64,000 nt of DNA from Megascapheus bottae (taxonomy: Eukaryota > Chordata > Mammalia > Rodentia > Geomyidae), in assembly GCA_024803745.1 (NCBI GenBank), contig JANJXV010001797.1, forward strand, positions 1 to 64,000, given 5' to 3'. Each line of letters begins with the position of its first letter. Within the stretch, counting starts at the first letter, position 1. Below are positions 10,756 through 23,018 of the stretch, one piece after another. The notes below the pieces were generated by a model. The model was not told where the DNA came from. It did not search any database and saw nothing but the letters and a program-made list of their open reading frames with translations. The position numbers and the translations under genes are program-made.

Positions 10756-13540
10756 GTGTGAAGTCACAGAATTGAAGTGTGTGAAGTCAAAATGGAGGTG
10801 TGTGAAGTCATAGAATGGAGGTGTGTGAATTCATAGAATGGAGGTGTGTGAAGTCATAGGATCGAGGTGTGTGAAGTCACAGAATGGAGGTGTGTGAAGT
10901 CACAGAATGGAGGTGTGTGAAGTCACAGAATGGAGGTGTGTGAAGTCAGAATGGAGGTGTGTGAAGCCACAGAATGGAGGTGTGTGAAGTCATAGAATGG
11001 AAGTGTGTGAAGTCATAGAATGGAGGTGTGTGAAGGAAGAATGGAGGTGTGTGAAGTCACAGAATGGAGGTGTGTGAATTCAGAATGGAGGTGTGTGAAG
11101 TCACAGAATGGAGGTTTGTGAAGTCATAGAATGGAGGTGTGTGAAGTCAGAAAATGGATGTTTCTGAAGTTAAGAATGAAGGTGTGTGAAGTCATAGAAT
11201 GGAGGTGTGTGAAGGCAAATTGGAGGTGTGTGAACTCATAGAATGAAGGTGTGTGAACTCATAGAATGGAGGTGTGTGAAGTCATGGAATGGAGGTGTGT
11301 GAAGTCAAAGAATGGAGGTGTGTGAGGTGAAACAGTAGAGGTGTGTGAAGTCACAGAATGGAGGGGTGTGAAGTCACAGAATGGAAGTGTGTGAAGTCAA
11401 AACGGAGGTGTGTGAAGTCACAGAATGGAGGTGTGTGAAGACACAGAATGCAGGTGTGTGAAGTCAGAATGGAGGTGTGTGAAGTCACAGAATTGAGGTG
11501 TATGAAGTCACAGAATGGAGGTGTGTGAAGTCAGAATGAAGGTGTGTGAAGTCACAGAATGGAGGTGTGTGAAGTCACAGAATGGATGTTTGTGAAGTAA
11601 GAATGAAGGTGTTTGAAGTCATAGAGAGGAGGAGTGTGAAGTCACAGAATGGAGGTGTGTGAAGTGAGATTGGAGGTGTGTGATATCACAGAATGGAGGT
11701 GTGTGAAGTCATAGAATGGAGGTGTGTGAAGTCATAAAATGGAGGTGTGTGAACTCATAGAATGGAGGTGTGTGAAGTCAACGAATTGAGGTGTGTGAAG
11801 TCATAGAATGGAGGTGTGTGAAGTCATAAAATGGAGGTGTGTGAACTCATAGAATGGAGGTGTGTGAAGTGAAAATGGACTTGTGTGAAGTCATAGAATG
11901 GTGGTTTTTGATGTCAACGAATGGAGGTGAGTGAAGTCATAGAACGGAAGTGTGTGAAGTCATAGAATGGAGGTGTGTGAAGTCAGAATGGACATGTGTG
12001 AAGTCACAGAATTGAGGTGTGTGAACCCAGAATTGAGGTGTGTGAAGTCGCAGAATGGAGGTTTGTGAAGTCATACAATGGAGGTGTGTGAAGTCATAGA
12101 ATGGATGTTTCTAAAGTAAGAATGAAGGTATGTGAAGTCAAATTGGAGGTGTGTGAACTCATAGAATGGAGGTGTGTGAACTCATAGAATGGAGGTTTGT
12201 GAAGTCATGGAATGGCGGGGTGTGAAGTCAAAGAATGGAGGTGTGTGAAGTGAAACAATAGAGGTGTGTGAAGTCACAGAATGGAGGTGTGTGAAGTCAC
12301 AGATTGGAAGTGTGTGAAGTCAAAAGGGAGGTGTGTGAATTCACAGAATGGAGGTGTGTGAAGTCACCGAATGGATGTGTGTGAAGTCAAAAAGGTGGTG
12401 TGTGAAGTCACAGAATGGAGGTGTGTGAATTTATAGAATGGAGCTGTGTGAAATCAGAATGGAGGTGTGTGAAGTTAGAATGGAGGGGTGTGAAGTCAGA
12501 ATGGAGGTGTGTGAAGTCACAGAATGGAGGTGTGTGAAGTCATAGAATGGAGGTGTGTGAAATCATAGAATGGAGGTGTGTGAAGTCAGTATGGAGGTGT
12601 GTCAAGTCACAGAATTGAGGTGTGTGAAGTCAGAGAATGGAGGTGTGTGAAGTCAGAATGAAGGTGTGTGAAGTCACAGAAAGGAGATGTGTGAAGTCAC
12701 AGAATGTATGTTTGTGAAGTCATAAAATGAAGGTGTGTGAAGTCAGAATGGAGGTGTGTGAAGTCACAGAATGGAGGTGTGTGAACTCAGAATGGAGGTG
12801 TGTGAAGTCATAGATGGAGGTGTGTGAAGTTATAGTATGGAGGTGTGTGAAATCACAGAATGGAGTTTTGTGAAGTCACAGAATGGAGCTGTGTGAAGTC
12901 ATAACGCAGGAGTGTGAAGTCATAGAATGGAGGTGTGTGAAGTCAGAATGGAGGTGTGTGAACTCATAGAATGGAGGTGTGTGAAGTCACAATGGAGGTG
13001 TGTGAAGTCATAGAATTTAGGTGTGAGAAGTCAAAAAATTGAGGTGTGTGAAGTCATAGAATGGAGGTGTGTGAAGTGAGAATGGAGGTGTGTGAATTCA
13101 TAGAATGGAGGTGTGTGAAGTCACAGAATGGAGGTTTGTGTACTCAAAATTGAGGTGTTTGAAGTCAAAGAATGGAGGTGTGTGAAGTCATAGAATGGAA
13201 GTGTGTGAAGTCATAGAATGGAGGTGTGTGAAGTCAGAATGGACATGTGTGAAGTCACAGAATTGCGGTGTGTGAACCCAGAATGGAGGTGTGTGAAGTC
13301 ACAGAATGGTGGTTTGTGAAGTCATACAATGGAGGTGTGTGAAGTCATAGAATGGATGTTACTAAAGTAAGAATGAAGGTGTGTGAAGTCATAGAATGGA
13401 GGTGTGTGAAGACAAAATGGAGGTGTGTGAATTCATAGAATGGAGGTGTGTGAACTCATAGAATTGAGGTCTGTGAAGTCATGGAATGGAGGTGTGTGAA
13501 GTCCAAGAATGGAGGTGTGTGAAGTCAAAGAATGGAGGTG
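10750..13540 (+). repeat. Array downstream of LTR 1 (right-flank type R)
   Basis: It starts with the variant order seen after most LTR copies: CAGAATTGAAGTG, TCAAAATGG, GAATTCATAG, CATAGGATCGAGG, then GAAGGAAGAATGG (near 11033) and CATAGAGAGGAGGAGTG (11621). The same series follows LTR 5 at 32.6-35.5 kb at an offset of about 21.9 kb, with one extra GAAGGAAGAATGG segment there. It also holds ATAACGCAGGAGTG (about 12901), the TTTGTGTACTCAAAATTGAGG series (13135-13155) and a TCCAAGAATGG unit at 13502 that is not followed by an LTR. Confidence 0.85.
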
Positions 13541-14097
13541 TGTCAACTCAGAATGGAGGTGTGTGACGTCACAGAATGGATGTGTGTGAAGTCATAGAAT
13601 GGAGGTGTGTGAAGTCAGAATGGAGGTGTGTGAAGTCACAATATTGAGGTGTGTGAACACAGAATGCAGGTGTGTGAATCACAGAATGGATGTGTGTGAA
13701 ATCATAGAATGGAGGTGTGTGAAGTCATAGAATGGATGTTTGTGAAGTAAGAATGAAGGTGTGTGAAGTCATAGAATAGAGGTGTGTGAAGTCAAAGAAT
13801 GGAGGTGTGTGAAGTCACAGAATGGAGGTGTGTGAAGTCACACAATGGAGGTGTGTGAAGTCTCGAATGGAGGTGTGCAGTCATAGAAGGGAGGTGGGTG
13901 AAGTCATAGAAAGGAGGTGTGGGAAGTCATAGAATGGAGGAGTGTGAAGTCATACAGTGGAGGTGACTGAAGACACAGATTCGAGGTCTGTGAAGTCATA
14001 GAATGGAGGTGTGTAAAGTCAGAATGGAGGTGTGCGAAGTCATAGAATGGAGATTTGTGAATTCAAAGAATGGAGGTGTGTGACGTCACAATTGAAG
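13541..14097 (+). repeat. 557-bp higher-order S core, copy 1
   Basis: An ordered set of variant units found seven times in the window: TGTCAACTCAG at the start, CACAATATTGAGG, GAACACAGAATGCAGG, AATAGAGG, GTCTCGAATGG (at +320), GTGCAGTCATAGAAGG, GTGTGGGAAG, TTCGAGGTCTG and TGACGTCACAATTGAAG at the end. Copies are 556-557 bp with TCTCG at +319 or +320, so they are colinear to the base. This copy has GTGCAG where other copies have GTGCGG. No LTR follows; at about 15.1 kb the array passes into another block type. Confidence 0.85.
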
Positions 14098-17000
14098 TGT
14101 GTGAAGTCATAGAATGGATGTGTGTGAAGTCACAGAATCTAGGTGAGTGAAGTCATACAATGGAGGTGAGTGAAGTCAGAATGGAGGTGTGTGAAGTCAC
14201 AGAGTGGAGGTGTGTGAACTCAGAATGGAGGTGTGTGAAGTCATAGATGGAGGTGTGTGAAGTCATAGTATGGAGGTGTGTGAAATCATAGAATGGAGTT
14301 TTGTGAAGTCACACAATGGAGCTGTGTGAAGTCAGAATGGAGGTGTGTGAAGTCATAGAATGGAGGTGTGTGAAGTCAGAATGGAGGTATGTGAAATCAT
14401 AGAATCAAGGTGTGTGAAGTCACAATGGAGGTGTGTGAAGTCATAGAATGGAGGTGTGTGAAATCATATAATGGAGGTGTGTGAAGTCACAGAATGGAGG
14501 TGTGTGAATTCATAGAATGGAGGTGTGTGAAGTCATAGAATGGAGGTGTGTGAACTCAGAATGGAGGTGGGTGAAGTCACAGAATGGAGGTGTGTGAAGT
14601 CACAGAATGGAGGTGTGTGAAGTCACAGAATGGAGGTGTGTGAAGTCACAGAATGAAGGTGTGTGAATCACAGAATGGAGGTGTGTGAACTCAGAATGGA
14701 GGTGGGTGAAGTCACAGAATGGAGGTGTGTGAAGTCATAGAATGGAGGTGTGTGAAGTCACAGAATAGAGGAGTGTGAATTCATAGAATGGAGTTGTGTG
14801 AAGTCATAGAATGGAGGTGTGTGAAGTCATACAATGGAGGTGTGTGAATTCATAGAATGGAGGTGTGTGAAGTCACAGAATGGAGGTTTGTGTACTCAAA
14901 ATTGAGGTGTTTGAAGTCAAAGAATGGAGGTGTGTGAAGTCATAGAATGGAAGAGTGTGAAGTCATAGAATGGAGGTGTGTGAAGTCAGAATGGACATGT
15001 GTGAAGTCACAGAATTGCGGTGTGTGAACCCAGAATGGAGGTGTGTGAAGTCACAGAATGGAGGTTTGTGAAGTCATACAGTGGAGGTGTGTGAAGTCAT
15101 AGAATGGATGTTTCTAAAGTAAGAATTAATGTGTGTGAAGTCATAGAATGGAGGTGTGTGAAGTCACAGAATGAAGGTGTATGAAGTCACAGAATGGAGG
15201 TGTGTGAACTCAGAATGGAGGTGGGTGAAGTCACAGAATGGAGGTGTGTGAAGTCATAGAATGGAGGTGTGTGAAGTCACAGAATGGAGGTGTGTGAATT
15301 CATAGAATGGAGGTGTGTGAAATCATAAAAGGGAAGTGTTTGAAGTCACAGAATGGAGGTATGTGAAGTCAGAATGGAGGTGTGTGAAGTCATAGAATTG
15401 AGGTGTGTGAAGTCACTATGGAGGTGTGTGAACTCATAGAATGGAGGTGTGTGAAATCACAGTGGAGGTGTGTGAAGTCATAGAATGGAGGTGTGTGAAG
15501 TCACAGAATGGAGGTGTGTGAAGTCATAGAATGGAGCTGTGTGAAGTCAGAAAGGAGGTGTGTGAAGTCAGAATGGAGGTGTGTGAATTCACAGAATAGA
15601 GGTGTGTGAAGTCATACAATGGAGGTGTGTGAAGTCAGAATGGAGGTGTGTGAAGTCACAGAATTGAGGTGTGTGAATTCACAGAATAGAGGTGTGTGAA
15701 GTCAGAATGCAGGTGTGAAGTCACAGAAGAGAGGTGTGTGAAGTCACAGAATGGATGTTTGTGAAATAAGAATGAAGGTGTTTGAAGTCATAGAGTGGAG
15801 GTGTGTGAAGTCACAGAATGGAGGTGTGTGCAGTCATAGAATGGAGGTGTGTGAAGTCATAGAATTGAGGTGTGTGAAGTCATAGAATGGAGGTGTGTGA
15901 AGTCATAAAATGGAGGTGTGTGAACTCATAGAAGGGAGGTGTGTGAAGTCAAAATGGAGTTGTGTGAAGTCATAGAATGGTGGTTTTTGATGTCAACGAA
16001 TGGAGGTGTGTGTAGTCATAGAATGGAGGTGTGTGAAGTCAGATTGGAGGTGTGTTAAATCACAGAATGGAGGTGTGTCAACTCAGAAATGAGGTGTGTG
16101 AAGTCATAGAATGGAGGTGTGTGAAGTCATAGAATGGAAGTGTGTGAAATCATAGAATGGAGGTGTGGAAAGTCACAGAATTGAGGTGTGTGAAGTCAGA
16201 ATGGAGGTGTGTGAAGTCAGAATGGAGGTGAGTGAAGTCATAGAATGGAGATGTGTGAAGTCATAGAATGGAGGTGTGTGAACTCAGAATGGAGGTGTAT
16301 GAAGTCACAGAATGGAGGTGTGTGAAGTCATAGAATGGAGGTTTGTGAAATCACAAAATGGAGGTGTGTGAATTCATAGAATGGAGGTGTGAAGTCATAG
16401 GATCGAGGGGTGTAAAGTCACAGAATGGAGGTGTGTGAAGTCACAGAATGGAGGTGTGTGAACTCAGAATGTAGGTGTGTGAAGCCACAGAATGGAGGTG
16501 TGTGAAGTCATAGAATGGAAGTGTGTGAAGTCATAGAAAGGAGGTGTGTGAACTCAGAATGGAGGTGTGTGAAGTCACAGAATGGAGATTTGTGAAGTCA
16601 TAGAATGGAGGTGTGTGAAGTCAGAGAATGGATGTTTGTGAAGTAAGAATGGAGGTGTATGAAGTCACAGAATGGAGGTGTGTGAAATCATAGAATGGAG
16701 GTGTGTGAAGTCACAGAATGAAGGTGTGTGAAGTCACAGAATGGAGGTGTGTGAACTCAGAATGGAGGTGGGTGAAGTCACAGAATGGAGGTGTGTGAAG
16801 TCATAGAATGGAGGTGTGTGAAGTCACAGAATGGAGGTGTGTGAATTCATAGAATGGAGGTGTGTGAAATCTTAAAATGGAAGTGTTTGAAGTCACAGAA
16901 TGGAGGTGTGTGAAGTCAGAATGGAGGTGTGTGAAGTCATAGAATTGAGGTGTGTGAAGTCACAATGGAGGTGTGTGAACTCATAGAATGGAGGTGTGTG

Positions 17001-17800
17001 AAATCACAGTGGAGGTGTGTGAAGTCATAGAATGGAGGTGTGTGAAGTCACAGAATGGATGTGTGTGAAGTCATAGAATGGAGCTGTGTGAAGTCAGAAT
17101 GGAGGTGTGTGAAGTCAGAATGGAGGTGTGTGAAGTCACAGAATGGAGGTGTGTTAAGTCATAGAATGGAGGTGTGTGAAAACATAGAATGGAGGTATGT
17201 GAAGTCAGAATGGAGGTGTGTGAAGTCACAGAATTGAGGTGTGTGAATTCACAGAATAGAGGTGTGTGAATTCAGAATGCAGGTGTGAAGTCACAGAAGG
17301 GAGGTGTGTGCAGTCACAGAATGGATGTTTGTGGAGTAAGAATGAAGGTGTTTGAAATCATAGAATGGAGGTGTGTGACGTCACAGAATGGAGGTGTGGG
17401 AAGTTATAGAATGGAGGTGTGTGAAGTCATAGAATTGAGGTGTGTGAAGTCATACAATGAAGGTGTGTGAAGTCAGAATGGAGGTGTGTGAAGTCACAAA
17501 ATGGAGGTGTGTGAACTCAGAATGGAGGAGTGTGAAGACATAGTATGGAGGTTTGTGGAATCATAGAGTGGAGTTTTGTGAAGTCACAGAATGGAGCTGT
17601 GTGAAGTCAGAATGGAGGTGTGTGAACTCATAGAATGGAGATGTGTGAAGTCACAATGGAGGTGTGTGAAATCTTAGAATGGAGGTGTGTGAAGTCAAAA
17701 AATGGAGGTGTGTGAAGTCATAGAATGGAGGTTTATGAAGTCATAGAATGGATTTTTGTGAAATAAGAATGAAGGTGTGTGAAGTCACAGAATGGAGGTG
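14098..17800 (+). repeat. Array between S core copies 1 and 2
   Basis: Unbroken array. The stretch of about 14.5-17.5 kb has a counterpart at about 26.5-29.5 kb at an offset close to 12,013 bp (GAATGCAGGTGTGAAG at 15706 and 27719) and a third near 38.1-39.6 kb. The same variants TTTGTGTACTCAAAATTG, TCTATTGTTTC-type units and GTGTTAAATCAC appear in order. The units at 17055-17237 and 17285-17470 are mostly in a frame without stops, which gives spurious short ORFs. No gene is visible. Confidence 0.85.
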
Positions 17801-18357
17801 TGTCAACTCAGAATGGAGGTGTGTGAAGTCACAGAATGGATGTGTGTGAAGTCATAGAATGGAGGTGTGTGAAGTCAGAATGGAGGTGTGTGAAGACACA
17901 ATATTGAGGTGTGTGAACACAGAATGCAGGTGTGTGAATCACAGAATGGAGGTGTGTGAAATCATAGAATGGAGGTGTGTGAAGTCATTGAATGGATGTT
18001 TGTGAAGTAAGAATGAAGGTGTGTGAAGTCATAGAATAGAGGTGTGTGAAGTCAAAGAATGGAGGTGTGTGAAGTCACAGAATGGAGGTGTGTGAAGTCA
18101 CACAATGGAGGTGTGTGAAGTCTCGAATGGAGGTGTGCGGTCATAGAAGGGAGGTGGGTGAAGTCATAGAAAGGAGGTGTGGGAAGTCATAGAATGGAGG
18201 AGTGTGAAGTCATACAGTGGAGGTTACTGAAGACACAGATTCGAGGTCTGTGAAGTCATAGAATGGAGGTGTGTAAAGTCAGAATGGAGGTGTGTGAAGT
18301 CATAGAATGGAGATTTGTGAATTCATAGAATGGAGGTGTGTGACGTCACAATTGAAG
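17801..18357 (+). repeat. 557-bp higher-order S core, copy 2
   Basis: Same unit order as the core at 13541-14097, at an offset of exactly 4,260 bp from start through the TCTCG marker (18121) to TGACGTCACAATTGAAG (18341). The match continues past the core to about 18.9 kb, where unit loss changes the offset to 4,237 (GAGGTTTGTGTACTC at 14883 and 19120). LTR 2 follows about 1.2 kb after the core. Confidence 0.85.
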
Positions 18358-19551
18358 TGTGTGAAGTCATAGAATGGAGGTGTGTGAAGTCACAGAATGG
18401 AGGTGAGTGAAGTCATACAATGGAGGTGAGTGAAGTCAGAATGGAGGTGTGTGAAGTCACAGAATGGAGGTGTGTGAACTCAGAATGGAGGTGTGTGAAG
18501 TCATAGATGGAGGTGTGTGAAGTCATAGTATGGAGGTGTGTGAAATCATAGAATGGAGTTTTGTGATGTCACACAATGGAGCTGTGTGAAGTCAGAATGG
18601 ATGTGTGTGAAGTCATAGAATGGAGGTGTGTGAAGTCAGAATGGAGGTATGTGAAATCATAGAATCAAGGTGTGTGAAGTCACAATGGAGGTGTGTGAAG
18701 TCATAGAATGGAGGAGTGTGAAATCATACAATGGAGGTGTGTGAAGTCACAGAATGGAGGTGTGTGAATTCATAGAATGGAGGTGTGTGAAGTCATAGAA
18801 TGGAGGTGTGTGAACTCAGAATGGAGGTGGGTGAAGTCACAGAATGGTGGTGTGTGAAGTCATAGAATGGAGGTGTGTGAAGTCACAGAATGGAGGTGTG
18901 TGAATCACAGAATGGAGGTATGTGAACTCAGAATGGAGGTGGGTGAAGTAACAAAATGGAGGTGTGTGAAGTCATAGAATGGAGGTGTGTGAAGTCACAG
19001 AATGGAGTAGTGTGAATTCATAGAATGGAGGTGTGTGAAGTCATAGAATGGAGGTGTGTGAAGTCATAGAATGGAGGTGTGTGAATTCATAGAATGGAGG
19101 TGTGTGAAGTCACAGAATGGAGGTTTGTGTACTCAAAATTGGGGTGTTTGAAGTCAAAGAATGGAGGTGTGTGAAGTCAGAGAATGGAAGTGTGTGAAGT
19201 CATAGAATGGAGGTGTGTGAAGTCAGAATGGACATGTGTGAAGTCACAGAATTGCGGTGTGTGAACCCAGAATGGAGGTGTGTGAAGTCACAGAATGGAG
19301 GTTTGTGAAGTCATACAATGGAGGTGTGTGAAGTCATAGAATGGATGTTTCTAAAGTAAGAATGAAGGTGTGTGAAGTCATAGAATGGAGGTGTGTGAAG
19401 TCAAAATGGAGGTGTGTGAACTCATAGAATGGAGGTGTGTGAACTCATAGAATTGAGGTGTGTGAAATCATGGAATGGAGGTGTGTGAAGTCCAAGAATG
19501 GAGGTTTGTGAAGTCAAAGAATGGAGGTGTGTGAAGTCACAGAATGGAGGT
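18358..19551 (+). repeat. Array between S core 2 and LTR 2
   Basis: This stretch carries the series that links an S core to an LTR: GTATGTGAAATCATAGAATC, GGTGGGTGAAG units, TTTGTGTACTCAAAATTG, GACATGTGTG, AATTGCGG, GTGAACCCAG, ATGTTTCTAAAGTAAG, GAACTCATAGAATTGAGG, CATGGAATGG, TCCAAGAATGG (19491), then TCAAAGAATGG and the LTR. The same order leads into LTRs 4, 5 and 7. Confidence 0.85.
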
Positions 19552-21212
19552 TGCCGGGGCCAACCGGCGGCAAACCAGGGTTCGCAGATTGGGGTTCCTG
19601 AAATCGGGGGCAAGGACTAGCAAGAAAGAGAAGAGAGACAGACACAGAGGGTCAGGGATGTCCGCAGTCCAGGTAAAGACTGCCGAGACTGCCTGTTTAT
19701 TTTCCACTCCCCCTTCTTCCCTCCTCCTGATCCAGGAACCTCCAGATGTTACATTCATATGGTAATTCTCAGGTCATTTGCATAGAATAGGGCCAGAAAG
19801 CAATAAGACAACAAAGCCATCGTCTGATGCAAGCCAAGGTACAGTTTGATTCCACTCTGGCTCACAACAGGAGGTGTGTGAAGTCACAGAATTGAAGTGT
19901 GTGAAGTCAAAATGGAGGTGTGTGAAGTCATAGAATGGAGGTGTGTGAATTCATAGAATGGAGGTGTGTGAAGTCATAGGATCGAGGTGTGTGAAGTCAC
20001 AGAATGGAGGTGTGTGAAGTGACAGAATGGAGGTGTGTGAAGTCACAGAATGGAGGTGTGTGAAGTCAGAATGGAGGTGTGTGAAGCCACAGAATGGAGT
20101 TGTGTGAAGTCATAGAATGGAAGTGTGTGAAGTCATAGAATGGAGGTGTGTGAAGGAAGAATGGAGGTGTGTGAAGTCAGAGAATGGAGGTGTGTGAATT
20201 CAGAATGGAGGTGTGTGAAGTCACAGAATGGAGGTTTGTGAAGTCATAGAATGGAGGTGTGTGAAGTCAGAGAATGGATGTTTCTGAAGTAAGAATGAAG
20301 GTGTGTGAAGTCATAGAATGGAGGTGTGTGAAGTCAAATTGGAGGTGTGTGAACTCATAGAATGGAGGTGTGTGAACTCATAGAATGGAGGTGTGTGAAG
20401 TCATGGAATGGAGGTGTGTGAAGTCAAAGAATGGAGGTGTGTGAAGTGAAACAATAGAGGTGTGTGAAGTCAAAGAATGGAGGTGTGTGAAGTCACAGAA
20501 TGGAAGTGTGTGAAGTCAAAACGGAGTTGTGTGAAGTCACAGAATGGAGGTGTGTGAAGTCACATTATGGAGGTGTGTGAAGTCAGAATGGAGGTGTGTG
20601 AAGTCACAGAATTGAGGTGTATGAAGTCACAGAATGGAGGTGTGTGAAGTCAGAATGAAGGTGTGTGAAGTCACAGAATGGAGGTGTGTGAAGTCACAGA
20701 ATGGATGTTTGTGAAGTAAGAATGAAGGTATTTGAAGTCATAGAGTGGAGGTGTGTGAAGTCACAGAATGGAGGTGTGTGAAGTGTGATTGGAGGTGTGT
20801 GATATCACAGAATGGAGGTGTGTGAAGTCATAGAATGGAGGTGTGTGAAGTCACAAAATGGAGGTGTGTGAACTCATAGAATGGAGGTGTGTGAAGTCAT
20901 AGAATTGAGGTGTGTGAAGTCATAGAATGGAGGTGTGTGAAGTCATAAAATGGAGGTGTGTGAACTCATAGAATGGAGGTGTGTGAAGTCAAAATGGACT
21001 TGTGTGAAGTCATAGAATGATGGTTTTTGATGTCAACGAATGGAGGTGTGTGAAGTCATAGAATGGAAATGTGTGAAGTCATAGAATGGAGGTGTGTGAT
21101 GTCAGAATGGACATGTGTGAAGTCACAGAATTGAGGTGTGTGAACCCAGAATGGAGGTGTGTGAAGTCACAGAATGGAGGTTTGTGAAGTCATACAATGG
21201 AGGTGTGTGAAA
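19401..21212 (+). repeat. 1,812-bp tandem duplication carrying an LTR, copy 1
   Basis: It contains LTR 2 and its right flank. LTR starts 19552 and 21364 differ by 1,812, and the flanking units keep that offset (TCCAAGAATGG, TCATAGGATCGAGG, GAAGGAAGAATGG, AAAACGGAGTTG, CACATTATGG). The private variants TCACATTATGG and GTGACAGAATGG occur in both copies and not beside other LTRs, which shows that the block was copied as a whole. The boundary (about +/-25 bp) lies in the unit reading AAATCAAAATGG at 21210-21221. Confidence 0.85.
19552..19869 (-). mobile_element. Solo LTR, copy 2 (class II ERV-like)
   Basis: A 318-bp LTR with the same ends, octamer (19776-19783), AATAAA (19696-19701) and GGAGGT duplication as copy 1. 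By eye it is identical to copy 3, consistent with its lying in a 1,812-bp tandem duplication. Subgroup marks: CCTCCTCCTGATCC and CCTCCAGATG, with TCAGGG in place of the TCCGGG of other copies, a CpG-to-CpA change. No internal retroviral sequence. Confidence 0.82.
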
Positions 21213-23018
21213 TCAAAATGGAGGTGTGTGAACTCATAGAATGGAGGTGTGTGAACTCATAGAATTGAGGTGTGTGAAATCATGGAATGGAGGTGTGTGA
21301 AGTCCAAGAATGGAGGTGTGTGAAGTCAAAGAATGGAGGTGTGTGAAGTCACAGAAGGGAGGTTGCCGGGGCCAACCGGCGGCAAACCAGGGTTCGCAGA
21401 TTGGGGTTCCTGAAATCGGGGGCAAGGACTAGCAAGAAAGAGAAGAGAGACAGACACAGAGGGTCAGGGATGTCCGCAGTCCAGGTAAAGACTGCCGAGA
21501 CTGCCTGTTTATTTTCCACTCCCCCTTCTTCCCTCCTCCTGATCCAGGAACCTCCAGATGTTACATTCATATGGTAATTCTCAGGTCATTTGCATAGAAT
21601 AGGGCCAGAAAGCAATAAGACAACAAAGCCATCGTCTGATGCAAGCCAAGGTACAGTTTGATTCCACTCTGGCTCACAACAGGAGGTGTGTGAAGTCACA
21701 GAATTGAAGTGTGTGAAGTCAAAATGGAGGTGTGTGAAGTCATAGAATGGAGGTGTGTGAATTCATAGAATGGAGGTGTGTGAAGTCATAGGATCGAGGT
21801 GTGTGAAGTCACAGAATGGAGGTGTGTGAAGTGACAGAATGGAGGTGTGTGAAGTCACAGAATGGAGGTGTGTGAAGTCAGAATGGAGGTGTGTGAAGCC
21901 ACAGAATGGAGTTGTGTGAAGTCATAGAATGGAAGTGTGTGAAGTCATAGAATGGAGGTGTGTGAAGGAAGAATGGAGGTGTGTGAAGTCAGAGAATGGA
22001 GGTGTGTGAATTCAGAATGGAGGTGTGTGAAGTCACAGAATGGAGGTTTGTGAAGTCATAGAATGGAGGTGTGTGAAGTCAGAGAATGGATGTTTCTGAA
22101 GTAAGAATGAAGGTGTGTGAAGTCATAGAATGGAGGTGTGTGAAGTCAAATTGGAGGTGTTTGAACTCATAGAATGGAGGTGTGTGAACTCATAGAATGG
22201 AGGTGTGTGAAGTCATGGAATGGAGGTGTGTGAAGTCAAAGAATGGAGGTGTGTGAAGTGAAACAATAGAGGTGTGTGAAGTCACAGAATGGAGGTGTGT
22301 GAAGTCACAGAATGGAAGTGTGTGAAGTCAAAACGGAGTTGTGTGAAGTCACAGAATGGAGGTGTGTGAAGTCACATTATGGAGGTGTGTGAAGTCAGAA
22401 TGGAGGTGTGTGAAGTCACAGAATTGAGGTGTATGAAGTCACAGAATGGAGGTGTGTGAAGTCAGAATGAAGGTGTGTGAAGTCACAGAATGGAGGTGTG
22501 TGAAGTCACAGAATGGATGTTTGTGAAGTAAGAATGAAGGTATTTGAAGTCATAGAGTGGAGGTGTGTGAAGTCACAGAATGGAGGTGTGTGAAGTGAGA
22601 TTGGAGGTGTGTGATATCACAGAATGGAGGTGTGTGAAGTCATAGAATGGAGGTGTGTGAAGTCATAAAATGTGAACTCATAGAATGGAGGTGTGTGAAG
22701 TCATAGAATTGAGGTGTGTGAAGTCATAGAATGGAGGTGTATGAAGTCATAAAATGGAGGTGTGTGAACTCATAGAATGGAGGTGTGTGAAGTCAAAATG
22801 GACTTGTGTGAAGTCATAGAATGATGGTTTTTGATGTCAACGAATGGAGGTGTGTGAAGTCATAGAATGGAAATGTGTGAAGTCATAGAATGGAGGTGTG
22901 TGATGTCAGAATGGACATGTGTGAAGTCACAGAATTGAGGTGTGTGAACCCAGAATGGAGGTGTGTGAAGTCACAGAATGGAGGTTTGTGAAGTCATACA
23001 ATGGAGGTGTGTGAAGTC
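21213..23018 (+). repeat. 1,812-bp tandem duplication carrying an LTR, copy 2
   Basis: It repeats 19401-21212 with LTR 3 inside. An 8-bp deletion within one unit (CATAAAATGTGAACTCATAG near 22663-22682) changes the offset from 1,812 to 1,804 downstream, for example AGTCATAAAA at 20941 and 22745. Elsewhere the two copies differ only by scattered single bases, for example GTGTGATTGG versus GTGAGATTGG. Confidence 0.85.
21364..21681 (-). mobile_element. Solo LTR, copy 3 (class II ERV-like)
   Basis: A 318-bp LTR that by eye matches copy 2 base for base, with octamer 21588-21595, AATAAA 21508-21513 and GGAGGT on both sides (21358-21363 and 21682-21687). The unit just before it reads AGAAGGGAGGT rather than AGAATGGAGGT, a private change outside the LTR that removes the ATG of the spurious + strand ORF seen at some other copies. 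It arose by the 1,812-bp tandem duplication, not by insertion. Confidence 0.83.

Noticed and set aside
17055..17470. 60-67 aa frames with repeating CVKSEW-like peptides (also at 28999-29202)
   Set aside because: They are translations of tandem units that happen to lack stops in one frame. The similar frames on the minus strand rich in DFTHLHS are the same effect. Mixed 21/23-bp units shift the frame constantly.
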